A DNA stretch of 7,555 nucleotides from SHYR01 sp034406555 (GCA_034406555.1 DASCRM010000113.1:1-7555), one strand, 5' to 3'. Numbered from the stretch's first letter, positions 1-6,726 are shown. Program-made: numbers and translations. The notes: generated from the sequence alone by a model not told the origin.

Positions 1-80
1 CTCTCGCCCTGCGAGTCGTTCAGCGCTTGACCCGGGCAGGACGCCGCTGGATGTGATCTCGTGGATTTCGCCATCAGCGA

Positions 81-292
81 TCAGTTCGCCGGCCCCTCGA
101 AGAAGAGCGGGTAGACGCCGGGCGTGAGCGCCGCCTCCCCGGAGAACAGATCGCCGTCAGGATAGAGATCGAGAAGAAATAGACGTCTGCGCTCGCCGGC
201 AGCACGTAGCTCCAGTCGAGCGAGACGATCGCGGGCGCGCTGGTCAGCTCGTCCGGGAAGCTCCGGTCGCTGGCACGGATCGTCGCTATCCG
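81..292 (-). pseudogene. Unrecognised coding remnant, frameshifted
   Basis: I do not recognise the family. Read on the minus strand, the frame from 292 down to about 180 has strongly G/C-ending third codon positions and contains VSLDWSYVLPASADVYF. Near 172-180 the coding signal moves by one base to a second frame with LLDLYPDGDLFSGEAALTPG, which ends at a TGA at 81-83. Around 91-97, in a run of G on the coding strand, one further lost base would instead continue the protein (GELIADGEIHEITSSG) past this stop and off the left edge at base 1; its third-position bias is weaker. No start codon is visible: frame one is closed by TAG at 293-295. It follows the crotonase gene by about 25 bp on the same strand, so it may be the damaged fifth gene of the operon. 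Bases 1-80 hold nothing else I can support. Confidence 0.4.
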
Positions 293-317
293 CTATGCGA
301 CATGAAAGTTGGACGCG

Positions 318-1139
318 CTACGACCCCTCGGCGTCGATCTCGGCCTGCAGCGCGGCCATGTGTTCTGGGTCGTGGTAACGGGCGTCGCGCTTCTCGGTGA
401 AGGTGAGGATGCCTTCGCGGTACTCAGGCGTCTTGCGCGCCTCCAGCAGGTAGTCGTTGGCGCGCTGCCACTGCCCGCCATCCTCGGCGGTGAGGTCTTC
501 CCACATCATTTTCTTGATACGGCGCAACGTGGACTCGGAGTTGGCGGCCATCTCCTGCGCGAGTGCGATCGCTTCCGGCAGCAGCTGCTCCGGCTCGACC
601 ACGCGCCTCACGATGCCCAGCTCGCGAGCTTCCGCCGCGTCGTAGATGCGGCCGGTGAGGATCATTTCCTTGGCGCGGTGGAAGCCGATGATACGTGGCA
701 GCAGCCAGCTACTGCCGAGCTCCGGCACCGAGCCGATCGCCGCGAAGCGCATCGAGAAGCGCGCCTCCGTCGACGCGATGATCGAGTCGTAGAGCAGCGG
801 GGCGGTCACGCCGATGCCGACGGCGACGCCGTTGACCGCGGCGATGATCGGCTTCAGGCCGATGATGAATTCATGGTCGAAGGGGCTGGGGCCGGGTGGC
901 AGCTCGCTCGCGGCCGTGGAGCCGAGCGGCGAGCGGCGGTCGTTCCCGGCGCTGTAGGCGCGGCCGTTGCCGGTGGTGACGATCGCACCAACCGAGAGAT
1001 CCTCGTCTGCAGCCTGGAGCGCGAGGCCGAACTCGCGCGCCATCACGTCGTTGACGGCGTTGAGTTTCGCCGGGCGATTGAAGCGGATCACACGCACGCG
1101 ATCCACCTGCTCCGTCTCGATCGTGTCGTAGTCGGTCAT
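318..1139 (-). CDS. Enoyl-CoA hydratase/isomerase (crotonase) family protein
   Basis: This 273-residue cytoplasmic protein has the usual length and fold signature of the crotonase family, whose members hydrate, isomerise or cleave acyl-CoA thioesters. An early FNRPAKLNAVN motif (20-30) is typical. The two oxyanion-hole segments are GRAYSAGND (59-67) and NGVAVGIG (103-110). SVPELGSSWLLPRIIG (137-152) is the usual helix following the active site. By eye, the two hydratase glutamates (E144 and E164 in rat mitochondrial hydratase) are replaced by about T112 and F132, while E140 lies where some isomerase-type members carry an acid. A plain hydratase role is therefore doubtful, and isomerase or another CoA reaction is as likely. 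I chose ATG at 1139 because AGAGGAGA lies just upstream; a GTG two codons earlier would overlap that site. It is the last intact gene of the operon, 35 bp after the dehydratase-like gene. Family assignment is secure; substrate is unknown. Confidence 0.93.
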   Translation of the reverse strand: MTDYDTIETEQVDRVRVIRFNRPAKLNAVNDVMAREFGLALQAADEDLSVGAIVTTGNGRAYSAGNDRRSPLGSTAASELPPGPSPFDHEFIIGLKPIIAAVNGVAVGIGVTAPLLYDSIIASTEARFSMRFAAIGSVPELGSSWLLPRIIGFHRAKEMILTGRIYDAAEARELGIVRRVVEPEQLLPEAIALAQEMAANSESTLRRIKKMMWEDLTAEDGGQWQRANDYLLEARKTPEYREGILTFTEKRDARYHDPEHMAALQAEIDAEGS

Positions 1140-1174
1140 CGTCACTCTCCTCTTCGCTGGGTGCTGTGCGTCGT

Positions 1175-2326
1175 CTACGGGCCCTCGTCTGCGGCCGTGC
1201 GGACCAGCCGAGGCGGGAATTGTTCGTATGGGTAACGCGCGAGCGCGGCCTCATCGAGGTCGATGCCCAGCCCCGGCGCCCTCGGTAGCTCGATGTAGCC
1301 ATCCACGACATCAAACGGCGTGACGGCCACCTCGCGGCCCCACTCTTCGAGGTTCACGAAAAACTCGGTGATCAGGAAGTTGGGGATCGTCGCGGAGACT
1401 TGCAGCGTGGAGGCGAGGCCAACGGTGGTGCTGTTGAAGTTGTGCGGTGAGACGGCGACGAAGTACGGCTCCGCCATCGCTGCGATCTCCTTCAGCTCCA
1501 GGATGCCGCCGACGTTGCAGACGTCCGGGTTGATGATGTCCGCAGCCCGCTGCTCGAAAACCTCACGGAACTCGAACTTCGTGTAGAGCTCCTCGCCGGT
1601 GACGACAGGGATGTTGATCTCCGCCTTTGCCGCGGCGAGGGCATCGATATTCTCTGCGAGCACGGGCTCCTCGTACCAGAACGGCCGGTACTGCTCAATC
1701 TCGCGCGCGAGGCGCACGGCATGCATCGGCGCGAGCCGGCGGTGGATCTCGACGAGGATCTCGACATCGGGGCCGACCGCCTCGCGCACGATGCGCACGC
1801 GCTCGATCGCCTCGCGCTCCTGCGCGGTCGAAATCAGCATGCGCCATGGGCCGGGCACGGGGTCGAACTTCATGGCGGTGAAGCCACGCTCGACCATCGC
1901 CTGCGCGCTCTCCACGAGGTCTTCGTGCGATCCACCGCGCGCCCAGCCGTTGGCGTAAACGCGGATGCGCTCGCGGCAGGCGCCCCCGAGCAGTTCGTGC
2001 ACCGGCACGCCCAGCCGTTTACCCGCGATGTCCCAGAGCGCCTGCTCGATGCCGCTGATCGCGCTGTAGTAGTCCATCGCCCCTCGACGGGCGGCGAAGT
2101 CGTTGTACATCGCGTCCGTGAACTGCTTGATCTGCGTCGCGTCCCAGCCGACGACGTAGCGCTCCATTTGATCGAGGTGAGCGACGATCTGCTGGTCGCG
2201 ATCGCCCTGCGTGTAGCACTCGCCCCAGCCGTAGATCCCATCGTCGGTTTCGAGACGCACGAAGAGCAGGTTCTTGCTCGCCGGCGGATGCGCGAGCACG
2301 TGGCGGATGCCGGTGACGTACGGCAT
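1175..2326 (-). CDS. Mandelate racemase/muconate lactonizing enzyme family protein (galactonate dehydratase-like)
   Basis: This 383-residue enolase-superfamily enzyme should abstract the proton alpha to a carboxylate, using a divalent metal, and most likely dehydrates a sugar acid or related hydroxy acid. The N-terminal capping domain (about 1-115) includes YGWGE and the SGIEQALWDIAGKRLG helix; the barrel carries the catalytic residues. Candidate metal ligands are E193 (LVEIHRRL), E219 (WYEEP) and E245 (TGEEL), each 26 residues apart. H195 lies two residues after the first ligand and H295 (VSPHN) fifty after the third. From memory this matches the spacing of E. coli D-galactonate dehydratase (D183, E209, E235, H185, H285), except that the first ligand here is Glu rather than Asp. 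Mannonate dehydratases are the main alternative. ATG at 2326 has GGAGG 8 nt upstream. It lies between the Ldh-family gene (28 bp gap) and the crotonase gene (35 bp gap). Family is near certain; substrate is not. Confidence 0.95.
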   Translation of the reverse strand: MPYVTGIRHVLAHPPASKNLLFVRLETDDGIYGWGECYTQGDRDQQIVAHLDQMERYVVGWDATQIKQFTDAMYNDFAARRGAMDYYSAISGIEQALWDIAGKRLGVPVHELLGGACRERIRVYANGWARGGSHEDLVESAQAMVERGFTAMKFDPVPGPWRMLISTAQEREAIERVRIVREAVGPDVEILVEIHRRLAPMHAVRLAREIEQYRPFWYEEPVLAENIDALAAAKAEINIPVVTGEELYTKFEFREVFEQRAADIINPDVCNVGGILELKEIAAMAEPYFVAVSPHNFNSTTVGLASTLQVSATIPNFLITEFFVNLEEWGREVAVTPFDVVDGYIELPRAPGLGIDLDEAALARYPYEQFPPRLVRTAADEGP

Positions 2327-2354
2327 GAGGGCTACCTCCCAGGTGACTCAGCTC

Positions 2355-3431
2355 CTAGGTGAAGGAGAAGTCGAGTCCCATCTCAGCCTCGGTCTCGCGG
2401 AACCACTCGATCACCTCCGTGTGATACGGGATGCCCTCGGCGCGCCGCAATGCCTCATCCTCGGCCTCGAGCTGACCGGCGTAGAGCACGCGCTCGTGAC
2501 CGGGCGCGGGCGGAGTGTCCATCAGTCCCTGCAGCAGCTCGTCCATGTGCGTTTTGAACTGCTCGATCGGGGTGAAGGCGTCGATGCGCAGCGCCATCAT
2601 GTGGAAGCCCGGTTCGAGCGCCGTGAAGCCCGGCCCGAGGCCGGTGAGCACGCTGCAGAGGATGTCGACGACCGTCGCCAGCCCGTAGCCCTTGTGCGAA
2701 CCGAGTTCGCGTGTCGAGCCCAGCGGCAGCAGGAAGTAGTTCTCCGGCAGGTCGGACTCTTCCATGATCGGCGTGCCGTGCTCATCGGAGATCCAGCCGG
2801 GCGCGATCTTGGCGCCGACGCGGCGGGCGAGCCGCATCTTGTTGGCCGCCACCTGCGTGGTGCCGACATCAAAGACGAACGGTGGCAACTTGCCTGCCGG
2901 CACCGCCCAGGCGAGCGGGTTAGTGCCCATGCGCGGCTCCGCAGCGAAGGTCGGCACCATCTGAAGCGAGCCGCTGGAGGACATCGCCACGCCGATCATG
3001 TCGTGCTCCAGCGCCATCATCGCGTGGTAGCCCGCGCCGCCCATGTGGCCGACGCCGTGCACGCCGACGGCGCCCATGCCGCGGACCTTCGCCTTCTCGA
3101 TCGCCATGCGCATCGCGCGCGGGGCAACGTGCAGGCCCAGGCCTTCGCCGCCGTCGATCGTCGCGGTCGTCTCAGTCTCCTGCTCGATCGTGAATTCCGG
3201 GCGGGCCTCAAGCCGGCCGGAGCGATACCAGGCGACATAGGTGCGCAGCATGTTGGAGACGCCATGCGACTCCACGCCGCGCAGGTCGTTGAACATCAGC
3301 ACGTCGGTGGCCTGCACCGCGTCCTCGTCGCTGAGGTCGAGGGCACGGAAGATCGCCTCGGTCGCAGCCCGCATCTCGTCGACGGGGACGTAGACGCGGT
3401 CGGCCACCGGGACTTTGAATCGCTCAAGCAT
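2355..3431 (-). CDS. Ldh family oxidoreductase (malate/L-lactate dehydrogenase type 2)
   Basis: This 358-residue protein belongs to the NAD(P)-dependent family of type-2 malate/lactate, ureidoglycolate, sulfolactate and 2,3-diketogulonate oxidoreductases, which is unrelated to Rossmann-fold lactate dehydrogenase. It should interconvert a 2-hydroxy acid and a 2-keto acid in the cytoplasm. Visible motifs in order are RGVESHGV (51-58); GVGHMGGAGYHAMMA (126-140), with H129 in the place of the usual SNHFG histidine; MGTNPLAWAVP (168-178), part of the cofactor-binding part of the fold; and GSHKGYGLA (244-252). Length is normal and the frame is uninterrupted. ATG at 3431 has AGGAG about 7 nt upstream. 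It follows the SDR gene after 74 bp containing a nested inverted repeat and precedes the dehydratase-like gene by 28 bp. The pairing suggests it oxidises or reduces the same hydroxy or keto acid that the dehydratase handles; that is inference. Confidence 0.94.
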   Translation of the reverse strand: MLERFKVPVADRVYVPVDEMRAATEAIFRALDLSDEDAVQATDVLMFNDLRGVESHGVSNMLRTYVAWYRSGRLEARPEFTIEQETETTATIDGGEGLGLHVAPRAMRMAIEKAKVRGMGAVGVHGVGHMGGAGYHAMMALEHDMIGVAMSSSGSLQMVPTFAAEPRMGTNPLAWAVPAGKLPPFVFDVGTTQVAANKMRLARRVGAKIAPGWISDEHGTPIMEESDLPENYFLLPLGSTRELGSHKGYGLATVVDILCSVLTGLGPGFTALEPGFHMMALRIDAFTPIEQFKTHMDELLQGLMDTPPAPGHERVLYAGQLEAEDEALRRAEGIPYHTEVIEWFRETEAEMGLDFSFT

Positions 3432-3460
3432 TCCGTCGCTCCTCGCCGGTACCTCGCTCG

Positions 3461-3500
3461 GCCGGACTCTAGCACCCCGCGGGGTAGTGGCCCGTCCGGC
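3461..3500 (-). repeat. Nested inverted repeat in the SDR-Ldh gap
   Basis: Arms GCCGGAC (3461-3467) and GTCCGGC (3494-3500) are perfect complements. Between them lies the perfect 12-bp palindrome ACCCCGCGGGGT (3474-3485). In the operon RNA this could fold as a long GC-rich hairpin just after the SDR stop codon at 3506. No T-run follows, so a classical intrinsic terminator is not supported. An attenuating or 3'-end-stabilising structure between operon genes is possible. Confidence 0.45.
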
Positions 3501-3505
3501 ACCCG

Positions 3506-4291
3506 CTAGATCTTGTAGCCGCCGTCGACGCTGATCACCTGGCCGGTGATCCCGCCGGACTCCGGCGCGGCCAGCAACGCGGCCATCGGGCCGAGCTCCT
3601 CGGGCTCGAGGATGCGGTCCAGCAGGTTGTCGTTGGCAAGGAAGGACTTCGCGCCCTCGACGTCTGTGTCGAGGCGGTCGGCGAGCCCTTCGATGCCGAT
3701 CAGCTCCGTGTTCGTCCAGCCGGGGCAGAGGCAGTTGACGGTGATGCCATGCGGGGCTGCGTGCCCCGCGAGCGAGCGCGTGAAGCCGACAATCCCGTGC
3801 TTGGCGGTGCTGTACGCCAGCCCACCGCCACTGCGCTTCGCGTAGCCGGAGCCGATGTTGATCACGCGCCCGAACTCGCGCTCTCGCATCGCCGGCAGCG
3901 CCGCCCGTGTGGTCCAGTACGCGCTGATCAGGTTGAGTGTGATGTTGTCGACAAAGACGTCCTCATCGCCGGTGAAGGGGTCATGGTCCTGCGGCCCGGA
4001 GCGGGTGACCCCGCCGCCGACGTTGTTGACGAGGATGTCGATCCGGCCGAAGGCCTCGATCGTCGAGGCGACCACGCCCTGCGCCTCTGCTTGCACCATC
4101 GCGTCGGCCGGGAGCGCGAGGCCCCCGCTGCCGAGCTCACGCGCCTCGGCGACGACGGCCTCGAGCTGCGCCTCGGTACGCGCCGTGACGGCGATCGTCG
4201 CGCCCTCGCGGGCCAGTTCCAGCGCGATCGCCCGGCCAATGCCGCGGCCGCCGCCGGTCACGAGCGCCACGCGCCCATCAAGTCTGCCCAT
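3506..4291 (-). CDS. SDR family NAD(P)-dependent oxidoreductase
   Basis: This 261-residue classical short-chain dehydrogenase/reductase should oxidise an alcohol or reduce a ketone using NAD(P)H. The cofactor motif TGGGRGIG is at 12-19. Arg in TARTEAQL (36-43) after the second strand suggests an NADP(H) preference. LVNNVGGG is at 87-94 and N120 helps complete the tetrad. Catalytic S148 (NIGSGY), Y160 and K164 (YSTAK) are all present, and PGW (190-192) and the ending SVDGGYKI are typical. I chose ATG at 4291 because GGAGGAGG (4297-4304) sits 5 nt upstream; the GTG seven codons earlier at 4312 would put this site inside the gene. It is the first gene of the minus-strand operon and is divergent from the response regulator. 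A FabG-like ketoacyl reductase is possible, but the neighbours suggest a catabolic alcohol or hydroxy-acid dehydrogenase. Confidence 0.94.
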   Translation of the reverse strand: MGRLDGRVALVTGGGRGIGRAIALELAREGATIAVTARTEAQLEAVVAEARELGSGGLALPADAMVQAEAQGVVASTIEAFGRIDILVNNVGGGVTRSGPQDHDPFTGDEDVFVDNITLNLISAYWTTRAALPAMREREFGRVINIGSGYAKRSGGGLAYSTAKHGIVGFTRSLAGHAAPHGITVNCLCPGWTNTELIGIEGLADRLDTDVEGAKSFLANDNLLDRILEPEELGPMAALLAAPESGGITGQVISVDGGYKI

Positions 4292-4494
4292 CGTCGCCTC
4301 CTCCACTCGCACGAACCGTCCGTTAACGGTGCCGCGGCGCAGCGTAGCGCGAATGCGAGGAGCCGTGGCGCTGCGCTACCGGAGACGGGGCGTCCCCGTC
4401 GCGCTCCCTCACGTCGGAAGCCGGGTCAGCTGCCTATATTGTGCCTGCCGTGCGGGGGCTCCTGTCCCTCCTCGACCGGACCAGTGCAAATCTA
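4292..4494. promoter_or_regulatory. Divergent intergenic region with palindromes
   Basis: This stretch of about 200 bp separates the minus-strand operon from the plus-strand regulator and must carry promoters for both unless the operon is read from elsewhere. It contains the perfect palindrome CCGTTAACGG (4320-4329), a GCGCAGCG/CGCTGCGC pair (4337-4344 and 4369-4376), and the perfect hairpin GACGGGG-CGT-CCCCGTC (4384-4400). The AT-rich box TATATT (4435-4440) could be a -10 for the regulator, but no good -35 lies 16-18 bp upstream. The palindromes are plausible operator sites; no known binding motif is recognised. Confidence 0.4.
4297..4304 (-). promoter_or_regulatory. Ribosome binding site of the SDR gene
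   Basis: GGAGGAGG on the minus strand, 5 nt before ATG at 4291. It decides the start against the upstream GTG at 4312. Confidence 0.8.
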
Positions 4495-5218
4495 GTGGCG
4501 ACCAAGGAACTGAAGAACGTGCTGGTCGTTGAGAACGAGCCGGGCAGTGCGCGCCTGCTCGCGACGATCCTCGGGGAATTGAGCGACGACGTTCAGATCG
4601 CCGCCACCAGCTCGGCTGCGCTCGACGCGCGGGCCGATGACGAGTTCGACCTCGTCACACTGGACATCGGGCTGCCCGGCCTCTCCGGCATCGAGCTGCT
4701 GCCGCACGTCCGTGAGCTCACGAACGCCCGGTGATCATGGTCACTGCCCACGGCGACGTGTCGGCGCTCGTGGAGGCGCTGGCGGCGGGTGCTGGCGACT
4801 TCATAATGAAGCCGTGCGGCCGGCGGCGTTCATCGCTCGCGCTCGTGCGCTGCTGCGGCGGCCAAACCAGGCCGGCGCGCCGGCGGCGCCCGACCGCTAC
4901 TCCGACAGCAACATCCTGGTCGACTTCGACCGCAATGTCGTGATCACGAAGCGCGGGGACGAGACGCTGGCGAAGACCGAACGCCGCCTGCTGGAGTACC
5001 TGATCGCGAACCCCGGGCGCGTCAGCACGCAGCAGGAGCTGCGAGGCGCGATCTGGGGCAGCGAGGAGTACGAACTCGCGAACCTGCATGTGTATATTGG
5101 CTACCTGCGGCAGAAGCTGGAGCCCGACCCCCAGACCTCGCAGTACATCGTGACGCACCATGGGATCGGCTACGAAGCCACGACGCCGGACGAGGCGACG
5201 CTTCCACCGACCAGCTAG
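4495..5218 (+). pseudogene. OmpR-type response regulator, interrupted by two frameshifts
   Basis: The gene encodes a receiver domain and a C-terminal winged-helix DNA-binding domain. From GTG 4495 the receiver reads NVLVVENEPGSARLLATIL with the phosphoacceptor D57 in TLDIGLPG. The frame then reaches TGA at 4731-4733. Adding one base in the C-run at 4727-4729 restores NAPVIMVTAHGDVSALVEAL and K106 in FIMKP. A second one-base loss near 4812-4820 restores AAFIARARALLRRP. The winged helix (LAKTERRLLEYLIANPGRVS, then VYIGYLRQKLEPDP and THHGIGYEA) runs to TAG 5216-5218. With both bases restored the gene is 242 codons with stop, a normal length. The usual D-D acidic pair is E13-N14, which may weaken Mg2+ binding and phosphorylation. 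No clear ribosome binding site precedes GTG 4495; GTG 4441 in the same frame is an alternative start. It faces the receiver-kinase gene tail to tail. The frameshifts may be real or sequencing errors. Confidence 0.85.
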
Positions 5219-5242
5219 CGCCGGAACGGCCTCGCGAGGGCG
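5219..5242. other. Short convergent intergenic gap with palindromes
   Basis: The two stop codons are 24 bp apart. The gap holds GCCG-GAA-CGGC (5220-5230) and the perfect palindrome CCTCGCGAGG (5230-5239). These could form small hairpins ending both transcripts, but there is no T-tract on either strand, so a bidirectional terminator is only a possibility. Confidence 0.3.
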
Positions 5243-6447
5243 TTACGCGACGAGCACGCGCTCGATCGACTGGATGCGCGCCAGCGCACCTCGGCCGCGT
5301 CGCTGGGCCGGTCTTCCGACGCCTTGGACGCAGGTCGAGGATCAGCGCATCGAGTCCCGGGGGGCACTCAGCGACGAGTTCGCTCGGTGCTGACGCTTCG
5401 CCCTGGAGCTGTTGCCCGGCGATCGTCCACGGGTTGTCACCGGTGAACGGCGGCTGTCCGCAGATCATCTCGTACCTCAGCGCGCCGAGCGCGTAGAGGT
5501 CGGAGCTCTGCGTGACCTCGGTGCCGAGCACCTGCTCGGGCGGCATGTAGCTGACGGTGCCACGCAGCATCGCACCGCCGTCCATCGTCAGGCGCGTGCG
5601 GTCGAGCCAGAGCGCGATGCCGAAATCGCCGACCTTCGCGCGACCGTCCTCGGTCAGCCAGATGTTTGCTGGCTTGAGGTCGCGGTGGACGACGCCCTGA
5701 CTGTGTACGAAGTGCAGGCCCGAGGCGACGTCGGAGGCGACCTCCAGCGCTCGGTCGACCGGGAGGCGCATGCCGCAGTCGCCATTGATGATCTCGTCGA
5801 GTCCGCCGCCGGCATCAGCTCCATGACGATACATGGCTCATCGTGGTGCTCCGCGGCATCAAGCACGGTGACGACGTTCGGGTGTTCGCCCAGCTCCATC
5901 ATCTCGCGCGTCTCTCGGAAGAACCGCTCGCGGGCGGAGGTGCCGAAGGAGCCGCCGCTGAAGACGCCGCCCGCGACCGGGCGGTCGGTCCCGGGGTCGT
6001 TGGTCTCGTCGACGCGCTTGCTGGAGCCCTCGCCGATCTGGCTGACCAGCTGGTAGCGGCCGACCGGCATCGGCGACTTGCGACGCAGGCGGGTCACGAG
6101 TTCTGCGATCTGCACGATGTGGAAGGGCTTGCTGAGGTATTCATCCGCACCGGCCGCCATCACGCGCTCGCGATCTTCCTGCGTGGAGAGTGCCGTCACG
6201 ATCGCGATCGGCGGGGAGCGCAGCCTCTCGTTCTCGCGCGCGGCGCGCGTCACCGCCAGCCCGTCCATGCCGGGCATCATCACGTCCATGATCGCGAAGT
6301 CGAAGTCGGACTCCTGCAGCGCCTGAAGCGCGCTGGTCCCGTCCTTCGTGTAGCAGACTCCTTCGTGTAGCAGACATCGTGGCCACACGCTTCGAGAATT
6401 GAGGCGAGTAGCCGCCTGCTCTTCCCGTCGTCTTCGGCCACAAGCAC
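5243..6447 (-). pseudogene. Receiver domain-Ser/Thr protein kinase fusion, multiply frameshifted
   Basis: Reconstructed, this is a 396-residue protein with an N-terminal receiver (about 1-110) and a C-terminal eukaryotic-like kinase domain (about 124-390), with no membrane segment. The receiver has the canonical set: acidic D6-D7 in LVAEDD, D49 in IMDVMMPGMDG, T79 and K101 in LSKPF. The kinase has the glycine loop IGEGSSKRV (132-140), helix-C E173, HRDLKPAN (249-256), DFG (269-271) and MPPEQ (296-300). No lysine is present in the beta-3 stretch (142-165), where the ATP-contacting lysine is expected. Four lesions break the frame: a 17-bp tandem duplication at 6342-6375 and apparent one-base losses near 5803-5812, 5326-5333 and 5279-5288. 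Correcting all four gives exactly 397 codons including the TAA at 5243-5245. GTG 6447 (or 6441) is the likely start; there is no clear ribosome binding site, and an in-frame TAA lies at 6538-6540. It probably phosphorylates proteins in response to an upstream histidine kinase, perhaps including the neighbouring regulator. Confidence 0.85.
6342..6375 (-). repeat. Perfect 17-bp tandem duplication in the receiver-kinase gene
   Basis: On the plus strand TCCTTCGTGTAGCAGAC occurs at 6342-6358 and again at 6359-6375 with no spacer and no mismatch. Seventeen is not a multiple of three, so it breaks the receiver between its second strand and the conserved D49. Deleting one copy gives a normal receiver sequence (GHDVCYTKDGTSALQAL). 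Confidence 0.9.
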
Positions 6448-6516
6448 CCGGGCGGTCGATGCCTGCGTGACGCGCGGCTGCCGTCGCCGAGGCGAATGGT
6501 GCTCGCTGGGTCGGAC

Positions 6517-6539
6517 AATTTGTGTCTCAGGGACAAATT
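6517..6539. repeat. AT-rich inverted repeat upstream of the receiver-kinase gene
   Basis: AATTTGT (6517-6523) and ACAAATT (6533-6539) are perfect complements with a 9-nt spacer, giving arm centres 16 bp apart. They lie about 70 bp upstream of the likely kinase start in an AT-rich pocket of GC-rich DNA. This would suit a dimeric regulator operator, but no known motif is recognised. Confidence 0.35.
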
Positions 6540-6726
6540 AGAACAGTTGAGCGGCAACTTCGAGGCTCCCCGTGGCGTTGACTGTTATGTGACGGTCGAA
6601 GGATCGGGCGGCGGGTTCTTGAACCTGCTGTTTCCGGTCGAACAGGATTGAGGCCCCCGGGTCTCGTCTGTTTGTGCCACTTTCCTTCGATCAGCAAGCG
6701 AGAAGAACGGGGTCGTTGGTGGCGTT

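Noticed and set aside
309..1235. Long plus-strand open frame of 308 codons opposite the crotonase gene
   Set aside because: Its translation is rich in Arg, Ala, Asp and His with no motifs, as expected for the complement of a GC-rich gene, and the minus-strand frame has clear family motifs.
1721..2362. Plus-strand open frame of 213 codons opposite the enolase-superfamily gene
   Set aside because: Composition is typical of an antisense frame and the metal-ligand motifs all lie on the minus strand.
2274..3509. Plus-strand open frame of 411 codons, longer than the gene it opposes
   Set aside because: It is the antisense shadow of the Ldh-family gene. The minus strand shows conserved motifs and a ribosome binding site; this frame shows neither.
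3749..4532. Overlapping plus-strand frames opposite and upstream of the SDR gene
   Set aside because: No motif or start signal; the SDR cofactor and catalytic motifs are complete on the minus strand.
4727..4733. Programmed -1 frameshift in the response regulator
   Set aside because: No slippery heptamer or downstream pseudoknot is evident, a second uncoupled shift follows 85 bp later, and the domain is only complete if both are read through.
5219..5242. Bidirectional intrinsic terminator between the convergent genes
   Set aside because: Short palindromes are present, but no T-tract follows on either strand, so termination is not supported by sequence alone.
6578..6606. TTGACT as a -35 promoter element for the surface-protein gene
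   Set aside because: The hexamer 17 bp downstream is GGATCG, which is not a -10 element, and other spacings are no better.
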